From a virus: DNA of 37,900 nucleotides. Position 1 is the stretch's first letter. Each line of letters starts with the position of its first letter. The DNA lies in IMG/VR virus record IMGVR_UViG_3300044610_000470, positions 1 through 37,900 of that record; one strand, written 5' to 3'. Under the pieces are notes generated by a model. That model was not told the origin of the DNA. It worked only from the letters and a program-made list of their open reading frames with translations, and ran no database searches. Positions 1 through 6,770 of the stretch are shown here, one piece after another. The translations under genes were made by a program, and so were the position numbers.

Positions 1-95
1 GCGTTAGCAAGCGGCCCCGTGCTGACGCGTGCGGTTCTGTGTCAACCCCCTGAATTCCCGTTGAGCCATTTTTTACTACCAACAAAGGAGTTCTC

Positions 96-503
96 ATGTA
101 TCAACAGCTAATTCTGATCGGCCACCTCGGTACAGAGCCGGAGATGCGCTACACCTCCTCCGGTGTTCCTGTCACCAATTTTAACATGGCGGTGAGCCGG
201 CGCTGGACGAATGCCGAAGGGCAAAGCCAGGAAAAGACGACCTGGTTTCGGATCAATCTCTGGCGCCGGCAAGCCGAGATCGCCAGCCAATATTTGGCGA
301 AGGGTCATCGCGTGATGATTGTGGGCGAGGTGGATAATGCCCGGCCCTGGACCGATCGCGACGGCAATATGCGCGCAACCATTGAGGTAACGGCGACTGA
401 ACTCAAGTTAATGGAAGGGAAGGGCGCAAACAGCAATGGCGCGCATGACACGGCCCCCGCCGAAGCAGCACCAGCCGGCAACGAGGAGCGTGTCCCTTTC
501 TAA
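96..503 (+). CDS. ssb: Single-stranded DNA-binding protein (host)
   Basis: Binds and protects single-stranded DNA during replication, recombination and repair. The 135-residue product is a little shorter than typical bacterial SSB. It has the N-terminal OB-fold pattern (start MYQQLILIGHLG, then the stretch around VPVTNFNMAVSRRW and the TTWFRINLW strand, roughly residues 1-105). A short hydrophilic linker follows, and the protein ends in EERVPF, an acidic-Pro-Phe tip like the partner-binding tail of SSBs. The start is supported by AAAGGAG five bases upstream. It stands alone in front of a clear terminator and is outside the prophage, so it is host chromosome. Confidence 0.95.
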   Translation: MYQQLILIGHLGTEPEMRYTSSGVPVTNFNMAVSRRWTNAEGQSQEKTTWFRINLWRRQAEIASQYLAKGHRVMIVGEVDNARPWTDRDGNMRATIEVTATELKLMEGKGANSNGAHDTAPAEAAPAGNEERVPF

Positions 504-518
504 TTCAGAGGGGTTAAA

Positions 519-552
519 AGAAAAGAGCGCCCTGTAAAGAGCGCTCTTTTCC
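519..552 (+). terminator. Rho-independent terminator of ssb
   Basis: Inverted repeat AAAAGAGCGC (521-530) and GCGCTCTTTT (541-550) with a 10-base loop lies 16 bases after the ssb stop. The A-rich left arm and T-rich right arm make it usable from either strand. Confidence 0.8.
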
Positions 553-624
553 CGGCTGGAACTCTAGAACCAGCCAGCATCTTCAACCATAGGAGCATCT
601 GGTGGATCTGTAGTGTAGTACAGT

Positions 625-640
625 TGTTCAGTGCTGAACA
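625..640. repeat. 16-bp palindrome between convergent host genes
   Basis: TGTTCAG-TG-CTGAACA is a perfect palindrome with a 2-base centre between the 3' ends of ssb and the SH3-domain gene. It has no T-tract and its position behind two converging genes argues against an operator. It may be a small termination hairpin or a protein site; function unknown. Confidence 0.35.
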
Positions 641-665
641 GGGGCCATTAGGGTACACCCATTTT

Positions 666-1895
666 TTATGGATTGTTGCCCACCGAGATTATCGATCTAG
701 TGACACGACCACCATAAGTGCTGTATTGAACTATAAAGTTACCGGGGTCACCGCCGACCCATAAATCGAAATGGTCTTTCATACTTTCGCTCATGTAGAG
801 CATGACGATTGTTTCAGGACGCCCAGCGGGGCTATAAGTCTTTATGAGGGTGGCATCAGTCGGCATCAGCGTTTTGCTCCATGCTTCAATGGTTTTAGCA
901 TCGACATCCGACCATTGTTGTTCGATGTACCAAACCTTGTCATCTTGGAATGCGACGATGATAGTATTGTCATAGATAGTGCCGATAATATCTTTGCCAG
1001 TTGCGGTACGGGTTTTCTCAAAGCTTGCCTTATCAAGGCCCAGACCACCAGACGCAAACAACTCTTTTGCAACCGGTGTGGCAGTGGGTGTTCTTTTGAT
1101 CGGTGTTGGGGTTTTGGTTGGCGTAATGGCCCGCTTTGTCGATGTCGGCTTGACAGTCGGTGTGGCGGTTGGTAGAGCCTGCATCTTAGTGGAAGCACGC
1201 TCAATTGCTTCTTGCCCAAGTTGCATTTCAGTAGTTGCCTGCCGGAGTAAATCGGCATCCAATTGATCAATCCCATCAGCGGCTAGTGTTGCGACCTTTT
1301 CATAATGGGCTGCCGCTGCCAACACATCCGTATGTAGATCCGCCATCCGGGTTGGTGGTGTGAGTGTGCGCACCTCATCAGCAAGCAAGGTAAACATAGC
1401 CAAAGTCATGGCCGTCTTTGTCCGCCATTCATCATCTAAGATGAGGGTAGGATTGTTACCAGCCGCCGTCATCTGCGTGCCAAAGGTATCTAGCGCTGTA
1501 CTGTAAGCGCCTGTGACCTCACCCATTTTATCAAGGTAAGCTTTTTCGTGCGCCGCTTCACTAACAGCACTGGTCGGCGTGGCCTGCGCTTTCGTAGCGG
1601 TGGCGACCGGCGACGGCGTGCTGCCCGGTGCAACCGTCACCAGGAAAGCTGCAATCCATTCACCGGTCTCAAGCTGATACCAATCGCCGGCTGCATTGGT
1701 TTGGACAATGGTCAAAGCCTGACCGGCTTTCACCCCGCCCACAACCGCGTAGGTTGTACTGGGACCGGCACGCAGGTTGGCATCACGGGCTACAACACCT
1801 TGCAGCAACGTTTGCGCCAAGAGAACACCAGCCAAGAGAAACGCAGCTAACGTTACAAGAGATGACAGCGCGGCAGCACGGAGAAGAGTTTTCAT
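666..1895 (-). CDS. Secreted SH3-domain protein with Thr/Pro-rich linker (host)
   Basis: 409 residues. An N-terminal hydrophobic segment (about residues 8-28) looks like a signal peptide. It is followed by a bacterial SH3 (SH3b) domain at about 33-90, with the typical [15 protein letters not shown] start and a W-Y-x-L strand. Residues about 115-240 are a helical region. Residues about 243-273 are a Thr/Pro-rich linker of the kind common in Chloroflexota exported proteins. The last 130 residues form an unrecognised globular domain. SH3b domains usually bind cell-wall or extracellular ligands. RBS AAAGGA lies seven bases before the ATG. Host gene left of attL; exact role unknown. Confidence 0.75.
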   Translation of the reverse strand: MKTLLRAAALSSLVTLAAFLLAGVLLAQTLLQGVVARDANLRAGPSTTYAVVGGVKAGQALTIVQTNAAGDWYQLETGEWIAAFLVTVAPGSTPSPVATATKAQATPTSAVSEAAHEKAYLDKMGEVTGAYSTALDTFGTQMTAAGNNPTLILDDEWRTKTAMTLAMFTLLADEVRTLTPPTRMADLHTDVLAAAAHYEKVATLAADGIDQLDADLLRQATTEMQLGQEAIERASTKMQALPTATPTVKPTSTKRAITPTKTPTPIKRTPTATPVAKELFASGGLGLDKASFEKTRTATGKDIIGTIYDNTIIVAFQDDKVWYIEQQWSDVDAKTIEAWSKTLMPTDATLIKTYSPAGRPETIVMLYMSESMKDHFDLWVGGDPGNFIVQYSTYGGRVTRSIISVGNNP

Positions 1896-2113
1896 AGCGG
1901 TTCCTTTCTGGGTGCAATGGCGTCGATGAAAACAACGATGATAGAAAAAAGCGCGGAAAAATTAAACTTGTTAAATAGAAGTTGTAAGCTATTGTCTCAA
2001 AAAAATGAGCGTTCTAAAACGCCCACTCTTTCAACTAATTACAAATGGAGCCATCGGAATTGTCAAGGCTATAAGGATGGATCTAGGTTTGCCACTAGAT
2101 CCATCCTCTTTAA
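1896..2113. other. Host intergenic DNA left of attL, with tRNA-distal hairpin
   Basis: AT-richer spacer upstream of the SH3 gene. The clear structure is a 13-bp inverted repeat, AGGATGGATCTAG and CTAGATCCATCCT, separated by 8 bases and ending just before the tRNA remnant (about 2074-2107). It is best read as the original terminator behind the host tRNA-Glu gene, separated from its promoter by the prophage. A short open frame running through this region into the tRNA remnant is not believed to be a gene. Confidence 0.5.
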
Positions 2114-2160
2114 GGTAGCCCGTACGGGATTCGAACCCGTGTCACCGCCTTGAGAGGGCG
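2114..2160. repeat. attL: attL: 47-bp tRNA-Glu 3' remnant
   Basis: A 47-base identical direct repeat of 36997-37043, covering the T arm, variable loop, anticodon loop and 3' acceptor strand of tRNA-Glu. Identity stops in the anticodon stem on the phage side. On the host side this copy continues without an encoded CCA (next bases AA on the plus strand), unlike the right copy. With the integrase gene 66 bases away, this is the left attachment site. Confidence 0.93.
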
Positions 2161-2188
2161 GTATACTAACTTAGGCTTTATTTACGCT

Positions 2189-2217
2189 AAGTCACCGCCC
2201 TATGATGGCGGTGACTT
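2189..2217. terminator. Hairpin behind integrase; mimics the tRNA anticodon arm
   Basis: GTCACCGCC (2191-2199) and GGCGGTGAC (2207-2215) pair perfectly around a 7-base loop, just after the integrase stop on the minus strand, with A/T extensions on both sides. Probably the integrase terminator. The left arm equals the tRNA anticodon-arm sequence in attL (GTCACCGCC, 2142-2150), so it could also be an integrase-binding site. Confidence 0.55.
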
Positions 2218-2226
2218 TGTTTTAGG

Positions 2227-3207
2227 CTATTGTTTGCCAGCTTCCAAGAGGGCAAACGGGCTGATCAGTACCTCACGAACGTCTTCTACATCTTGTAGGG
2301 AGTAGGTGGCGGTCATGCGGTATGAGCTATGACCGAGTTGTTTGGAAAGCAGTTGGCCGTGTGATTCGCCACGGCGATGGCGGTTATAGTAGGTTGTAAA
2401 GTTTCTTCTGAAGTCATGCGGGCCTTGGAGTTGTTCGGCCAGGCCGGCGATGATGATCAGTTTTTTAACGGCTCGATAGATCCCGATGGGCGTTAGGCGC
2501 CGGCCGCTACGGCCAGAGGTGAAGAGCGGCCCTTTGGGTGGAATTGTGTCCAGGTAGGCGCGGATATGGCGCCCGGTTGGTTGGTCGAAGGCGACCAGGC
2601 GGCGATGAACTTCGCGCTGGCCCACTTTTTTGGCTTCAACTTGCAGTTCGCCACTGTCATCGGCGTTCATTGTCACCCACTCTACATTGATTGATGCGCA
2701 TTCGGCGCGGCGCACCCCAGTGCCGAGCAAGACGGCCAAGATGGCCCGATCCCGTGTGGGGTAGGGTGATTGGTCGGCGGCGGTGATGAGCAAGCGCAGT
2801 TGGTCGAGGGGGGTGGCGGTGCGCATGGGGGCGCTACCGGTGGGGGCGGGTACGAGTGTGCTGTAGTTATGGTTGACGTAGCCGCCACGGTAGGCCCACA
2901 GGAACATTTGGCGAAGGCGGCGTAGGCAGTCTTTGCGGGTATGATAGCCCAGCGGCTTGCCAAAGCGGCTGGGGCGGTCGCTAAGATGTTGGTTAAAGTC
3001 AAGTAGTAAATCCTCATCCAGTTGCCACGCAACGGTGGCGCCGGTTGTTTTCCACCATTCACGAAAATAGCGGATTTTTTCTGTATAGCCTTGTAGCGTT
3101 TTCTGGCTCAAGCGCCGTCGGCGATCTTTGAGCCAGAGATCGATAAGCGCGTCGAGATGCTGGGCGTCCAAAATTGGGCGCGCAGGGTCCAAGCGGATTG
3201 AATCCAT
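2227..3207 (-). CDS. int: Phage tyrosine recombinase (integrase)
   Basis: Catalyses site-specific recombination between attP and the tRNA-Glu attB. Of 326 residues, about 15-115 form the SAM-like core-binding domain and about 130-320 the catalytic domain. The expected catalytic set is visible: Arg166 (TGVRRAE), a candidate Lys194 in the beta hairpin, His264 and Arg267 (HDFRR), His293 (LGHSS) and nucleophile Tyr302. The length is normal for a phage or ICE integrase without a large arm-binding domain. RBS GGGAGG precedes the ATG by 5 bases. The gene sits beside attL and reads towards it. Its promoter region overlaps an 11-bp inverted repeat at 3272-3308 that could provide regulation. Confidence 0.95.
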   Translation of the reverse strand: MDSIRLDPARPILDAQHLDALIDLWLKDRRRRLSQKTLQGYTEKIRYFREWWKTTGATVAWQLDEDLLLDFNQHLSDRPSRFGKPLGYHTRKDCLRRLRQMFLWAYRGGYVNHNYSTLVPAPTGSAPMRTATPLDQLRLLITAADQSPYPTRDRAILAVLLGTGVRRAECASINVEWVTMNADDSGELQVEAKKVGQREVHRRLVAFDQPTGRHIRAYLDTIPPKGPLFTSGRSGRRLTPIGIYRAVKKLIIIAGLAEQLQGPHDFRRNFTTYYNRHRRGESHGQLLSKQLGHSSYRMTATYSLQDVEDVREVLISPFALLEAGKQ

Positions 3208-3271
3208 AACTACCTCCCAGGTTACAACAGGTGCGATGGTGGCGGCGATGTTGGGCTTGTCATTGCCTCTG

Positions 3272-3316
3272 GGAGAGATTGATACGTTGGTCGCGGGTCA
3301 ATCTCTCCTATTATAG
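3272..3316. promoter_or_regulatory. Int/early divergent control region with 11-bp inverted repeat
   Basis: GGAGAGATTGA (3272-3282) and TCAATCTCTCC (3298-3308) form a perfect inverted repeat. Directly next to it, a -10-like TATTAT (3309-3314) follows TTGGTC (3287-3292) with 16-bp spacing towards the early operon. The opposite strand shows TATAAT (plus 3310-3315) towards int with a poor -35. A repressor bound at the repeat would cover both. Promoter assignments are predictions. Confidence 0.45.
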
Positions 3317-3377
3317 CGGATGACAATGGCTGGGGGAATTTTCTTTATTGAAACGATGAAAGTAAAGGAGAGATGCG

Positions 3378-4046
3378 ATGAATGAGAATTATGAGCGCTA
3401 TGTGGAGATGGGACGGAAGGTGCTGGAAGAGCGGTTGGCGGCAGAGCGGGCGGCGGCGGTGGCGGCTTTGGCTGAACGCCGGGAGAGAAATCGAGAGAAA
3501 TGGTTGGCGCATTTGAAGCCGCTGTTTGATAGCGTGCCGGCGGATCTGCATCCCTTCTTTCGGTTTGATGACCTTCGGGAGCCTACATACTGGAATGGGT
3601 ATGATCTGCGTTCGCACTTTTGCAGCTTGGAGTATGTGCCGTTTGTGCCAATCCGGGTTGAGGTGCCAGTCAATGGTGGGCAGATCGACTATGCCGTGGG
3701 GCAGGCTGAGAGCATCGAGAGTGATGAGTGTGACGGCCTTTATATCAAGTACAGTTATCACTACGCTTACACCGATATTTTCGAGGCGATGGCGATGGCA
3801 GATGCGGTTAAGTTGCACAATGCGGGGATGGTGGCACGGTTGGAAGATGAGGAATCAGTGAAGCCAGTAGGGCCAGTAGTGGGGCCAGCACCGCTTAGTT
3901 ACTTACGAAAAGCGGTGGCAGCGTTCGCTGATGATCGGGCGGGTGATGCCAAGCTCTTTGCCCTGTTCTCTATTGCTGAGTCATTAGAGGGGGTTGCCCA
4001 CAGTCTTGATAACACCCTCTCTGTTCGCAACGTTGACAGTTACTAG
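3378..4046 (+). CDS. Unknown protein, first gene of the early operon
   Basis: 222 residues, family not recognised. Residues about 5-50 are a strongly charged Ala/Arg/Glu helix, probably coiled coil. Residues 55-150 are rich in aromatic residues (FRFDDL, YWNGYDLRSHF, YIKYSYHYAY) and look globular. The C-terminus is helical. No HTH or catalytic motif stands out. RBS AAAGGAG is 6 bases before the ATG. As the first gene after the control region it could be a regulator or replication accessory, but the sequence does not show which. Confidence 0.6.
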   Translation: MNENYERYVEMGRKVLEERLAAERAAAVAALAERRERNREKWLAHLKPLFDSVPADLHPFFRFDDLREPTYWNGYDLRSHFCSLEYVPFVPIRVEVPVNGGQIDYAVGQAESIESDECDGLYIKYSYHYAYTDIFEAMAMADAVKLHNAGMVARLEDEESVKPVGPVVGPAPLSYLRKAVAAFADDRAGDAKLFALFSIAESLEGVAHSLDNTLSVRNVDSY

Positions 4047-4124
4047 GCGCATCCTGGCCCCGACTGGGTGCGCACCGGTTTTGACGGCCGTTGCCCGCGG
4101 TCGTGTCGTGAGGGACATCGCAGT

Positions 4125-5402
4125 ATGGAGAGATTGGAAAAAGATGAGATGGGGGCGCCGCTGGTGGCCGCGGCGGTGCGCCAGATTGATCAGGCCAGGT
4201 TGACGGCGACGCAGTATCGAGCGGCGCGGCGGCTGTTGGATGCAGCGGCCGCTACGGGTCATGTGAAGGTGACGAAGGAGGTGGCGGCGGCGCTTTGTTT
4301 TATGGAGTCGGAGGGGGCGACACGGCGGCTGCTGGGGGCGCTGCAACAGGCCAAGATTATCCATTATTCGATCAACAGTTATGTTTACGTGGATTTTACG
4401 GCCTGGTCGCCCGTTGCAAAAACGGATCATCCACGCGCGGTTTTGGCGCGTACACGCGCGGTTTTGGATCATGATTGGATCGATGAAGGTGATGACGATG
4501 GGCTTACAGATTTAAAAATGGATCATCTACGCGCGGAAATGGCGCGTACACGCGCGGTTTTGGATCATGGAATTTCAAGCAATGGGCATTTACGATCCGA
4601 AAGCGCGCGTACACGATCCAAAACCGCGCGTGTACGCGCCGAAAGTGATCACCCACGCGCGGAAACGGATCGTACCTATGCGCACGCGCACGCGCATGTT
4701 TGTTTGTCTGTAGATCCAATATCTTTATCTTCTTCTGATAAAGAAGAACAAACAGACAAACAAACACCGGAAGGGGTTTCAACGATTGACCCGATTGAGC
4801 GTTCGATTTCTTTCGCTTTACTTTGCGCTATTCGGGTATGGACAGACGAAGCAAAACAACTGTCAGAGCAAAAGACATTGAATCAAGTACGCGAGGCGGT
4901 ATGCCGCTGGTTCTTTAATCGAAAGAGTGTTGGCGGCGAATTTGATGAGACACCGGGGATTGTCGTCTATTGGTTAAAAAACTGGGAAAATGCCGGGGTG
5001 CCACCACTTGACCCACGATTCAGACAGACAGAGTATTACCGACAATTCCGCACCCCTCTTGAAATTGAGGCCGATGAACAGGCTGAAGCAGAAGAGGAGG
5101 CGCAACAGGCGGCGTGGGTGCGGCCAGCGCCGGCAGAGGCAACAACGGTCGCCGAGCCAGTGAGTGAGCTGGATGGGGTGTGGGCGGCGACGTTGGCGGC
5201 GTACCGGGTACAGGCGCGCGAGATTGTTGATCATCAACTGAAAGGGACGCGCTTGGTGGCCGTGGCGGATGGGCGTGCGGTGATCGAGGCGCCGGGGCGG
5301 TGGGTCGAGTGGATTCAGAATCGGTTGCAGCGGCGACTGCTTAATGAACTCAAGCTTAGTGGCCTGGCAGTTACGTCTCTGGTTGTGCAGGAGGCGCAAT
5401 GA
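4125..5402 (+). CDS. Lambda-O-like replication initiator with embedded origin
   Basis: 425 residues from the ATG preceded by GAGGGA; an upstream in-frame ATG at 4068 has no comparable site. Residues about 20-85 look like a winged-helix DNA-binding domain. Residues about 103-185 are encoded by eight 21-bp iterons, giving heptads of the type DHPRAVL/ARTRAVL. After an acidic Gln/Ala-rich linker, the C-terminal 75 residues resemble the DnaA N-terminal (DnaA-I-like) fold: W-x-x-x-L start, then LVAVADGRAVIEAPGRWVEW and a final helix, a layout used for helicase or loader contacts. The next gene overlaps by ATGA. The domain reading is by eye; the origin arrangement strongly supports an initiator role. 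Confidence 0.7.
   Translation: MERLEKDEMGAPLVAAAVRQIDQARLTATQYRAARRLLDAAAATGHVKVTKEVAAALCFMESEGATRRLLGALQQAKIIHYSINSYVYVDFTAWSPVAKTDHPRAVLARTRAVLDHDWIDEGDDDGLTDLKMDHLRAEMARTRAVLDHGISSNGHLRSESARTRSKTARVRAESDHPRAETDRTYAHAHAHVCLSVDPISLSSSDKEEQTDKQTPEGVSTIDPIERSISFALLCAIRVWTDEAKQLSEQKTLNQVREAVCRWFFNRKSVGGEFDETPGIVVYWLKNWENAGVPPLDPRFRQTEYYRQFRTPLEIEADEQAEAEEEAQQAAWVRPAPAEATTVAEPVSELDGVWAATLAAYRVQAREIVDHQLKGTRLVAVADGRAVIEAPGRWVEWIQNRLQRRLLNELKLSGLAVTSLVVQEAQ
4432..4674 (+). repeat. ori: Eight 21-bp iterons inside the initiator gene (probable origin)
   Basis: Units start at 4432, 4453, 4528, 4549, 4591, 4612, 4633 and 4654, each 21 bp. Approximate consensus is YACGCGCSGWWWTGG plus six looser bases. 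The first two pairs lie in a 63-bp block (4411-4473) repeated at 4507-4569, exactly 96 bp away. The period is seven codons, so the frame is kept. Placement within the initiator gene and before an AT-rich inverted repeat copies the lambda-type origin plan. Confidence 0.75.
4697..4766. repeat. AT-rich 15-bp inverted repeat, candidate unwinding element
   Basis: TGTTTGTTTGTCTGT (4697-4711) and its exact complement (4752-4766) flank 40 AT-rich bases that contain smaller complementary tracts (TTTATC/GATAAA, TTCTT/AAGAA). It begins about 20 bases after the last iteron in a GC-rich gene. It could be a DNA unwinding element or a single-strand hairpin for helicase loading. Confidence 0.6.
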
Positions 5403-5692
5403 ATCGACGGGGTAGGGCGCGAGGGGTGGCGCTGACGGGGCGGTCGGCAGAGGCGAGTGCGGTTTATCGGCTGTTGGCCATCCAGTTGTTGGCGCAGGCG
5501 GTACGAGATGCAAGGAGTAAGAATCGGCTGATCAGTGAGGATGCGCTGCAATGGTTGAATTCGCCGGAAGCGCGCCATCTGGCTCTATTGCTGGGAGCGC
5601 GCTATTTCCAGTGGATGTTGGGGCCGGAGCCGGTGACCCGTAAGGATTTGCCGGTAAAGAAGCGGGACACGTACTTCAAGGGGGCGGTATGA
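5399..5692 (+). CDS. Small unknown protein, early operon
   Basis: 97 residues, basic N-terminus (MNRRGRARG) then mostly helix (SAVYRLLAIQLLAQAVRDAR, EARHLALLLGARYFQWMLG). Its ATG overlaps the stop of the initiator gene (ATGA) and it ends in the same kind of overlap with the next gene, so translation is coupled. A small helical protein behind an initiator is where a helicase loader or accessory would be, but no family is recognised. Confidence 0.6.
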   Translation: MNRRGRARGVALTGRSAEASAVYRLLAIQLLAQAVRDARSKNRLISEDALQWLNSPEARHLALLLGARYFQWMLGPEPVTRKDLPVKKRDTYFKGAV

Positions 5693-6015
5693 CACTTTCG
5701 ACGATTGGCCAGGAGATGAAAGAGCGGTTGGCGGCGGTGGAAAAGGGGCATGTGACCAAGGCGCTCTTTGGCGGGCTGATGATTGTGCTGGAGCGGCGGG
5801 GCCGGTTGTGGCGGCTGGCGCTGGGACGGACGAAGACGCCACTGAGTATTACGGAGGCGCAAGTGGTGGCGCGTGAATTCGGCTTGCCGGCGGGGATCGA
5901 GTGGCATTGGGAGATCAAGCGCAATCAGAAACAGAAGATGGTTTATCAGGTGGCTGAGTGTCGGTGGTTGGAGGATGATGAGCGTGCAAGTGAAGATGAA
6001 AGGGGTGGGGGATGA
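5689..6015 (+). CDS. Small unknown protein, early operon
   Basis: 108 residues with a compact alpha/beta look: a helix at residues 5-20, then strands (ALFGGLMIVLERRGRLWRLAL), a helix near the VVAREFGLP stretch and a final strand ending in an acidic tail. Coupled by ATGA to the preceding gene and overlapping parA by four bases. No family recognised. Confidence 0.6.
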   Translation: MTLSTIGQEMKERLAAVEKGHVTKALFGGLMIVLERRGRLWRLALGRTKTPLSITEAQVVAREFGLPAGIEWHWEIKRNQKQKMVYQVAECRWLEDDERASEDERGGG

Positions 6016-6770
6016 TGAAGACGGTGGCGGTGGCGAACCACAAAGGTGGGAGCGGGAAGACGACGACGACCTATAACCTGGGGATGATCTTCGGGGGGGT
6101 GGGGGTGCGGACGTTGGTGATTGATTTGGATACGCAGATGAATCTAACGCGGCGCTTTTACCCGGATAAGCCACGGGGGTATACGCCGGGGTTGACGGTG
6201 GCGAATGTGCTGGGTGGGGCGGCGCCGGGGGTTGACATCCGAGAGGCGATTTACCCAGTGGGGGGCGATGAGTTGTATTTGTGTCCTTCGGCATTTGATC
6301 TGGCGAATGTGGCGCTGGGGTTGTTGAATGACCCGATCCGAGGGCGGACGGCGTTGCGGCGGGCGTTGCGACCGATTGGCGACCGGTATGATTTATGTTT
6401 ATTGGACTGTCCACCGGAAGCGGGGATCATTTTAGCCAATGCGTTGGTGGCGGCGGATGCGGTGATCTGCCCGGCAGAGCCAGAGCGCGATGCTTTGGAT
6501 GGGATTCAACGGGTGGTAGAGATTGTTGATTTTATCCAGGGCGAGTATGGCGCGGAGCGGTTGACGGTGCTGGGGTCGATTGCGACGCGGGTTAATCTGC
6601 GGACAAATTTGCATCATGACGGTCTGACGAAGATGGGCCAAGAGGAGCGGGCGCCGTTGTTGGCGACAATTCCCGCCCGCAGCGGGACCGACCGGGATGA
6701 ACGGTTGGCGGCGGAATATGGACCGGTGGCAGAGGCCATTCGGCAATGGTTGGGAGGGCAGGTATGTTAG
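6012..6770 (+). CDS. parA: ParA-family partition ATPase
   Basis: A 252-residue deviant Walker ATPase that would move or space DNA cargo on the nucleoid with a ParB partner. The Walker A motif KGGSGKTT is at about residues 11-18, the A' motif is VIDLDTQMN, and the Walker B region is LCLLDCPPE. It lacks the N-terminal HTH of P1-type ParA, so it is a short (type Ib or Soj-like) ParA. Two adjacent ATGs (6012, 6015) are both possible after the GGGGG stretch. It overlaps the small gene before it and parB after it, so the four genes are translated as a unit. Confidence 0.92.
   Translation: MMKTVAVANHKGGSGKTTTTYNLGMIFGGVGVRTLVIDLDTQMNLTRRFYPDKPRGYTPGLTVANVLGGAAPGVDIREAIYPVGGDELYLCPSAFDLANVALGLLNDPIRGRTALRRALRPIGDRYDLCLLDCPPEAGIILANALVAADAVICPAEPERDALDGIQRVVEIVDFIQGEYGAERLTVLGSIATRVNLRTNLHHDGLTKMGQEERAPLLATIPARSGTDRDERLAAEYGPVAEAIRQWLGGQVC

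Noticed and set aside
1917-2153. 78-residue ORF running into attL
   Set aside because: Its last residues are translation of the tRNA remnant, and there is no RBS.
4432-4674. 21-bp repeats as a CRISPR array
   Set aside because: Units are contiguous, without unique spacers, and keep the reading frame of the initiator; no cas genes.
6404-6418. Further copy of the 18-bp palindrome in parA
   Set aside because: Only a half-site (ACTGTCCAC) that arises from the conserved D-C-P-P codons.
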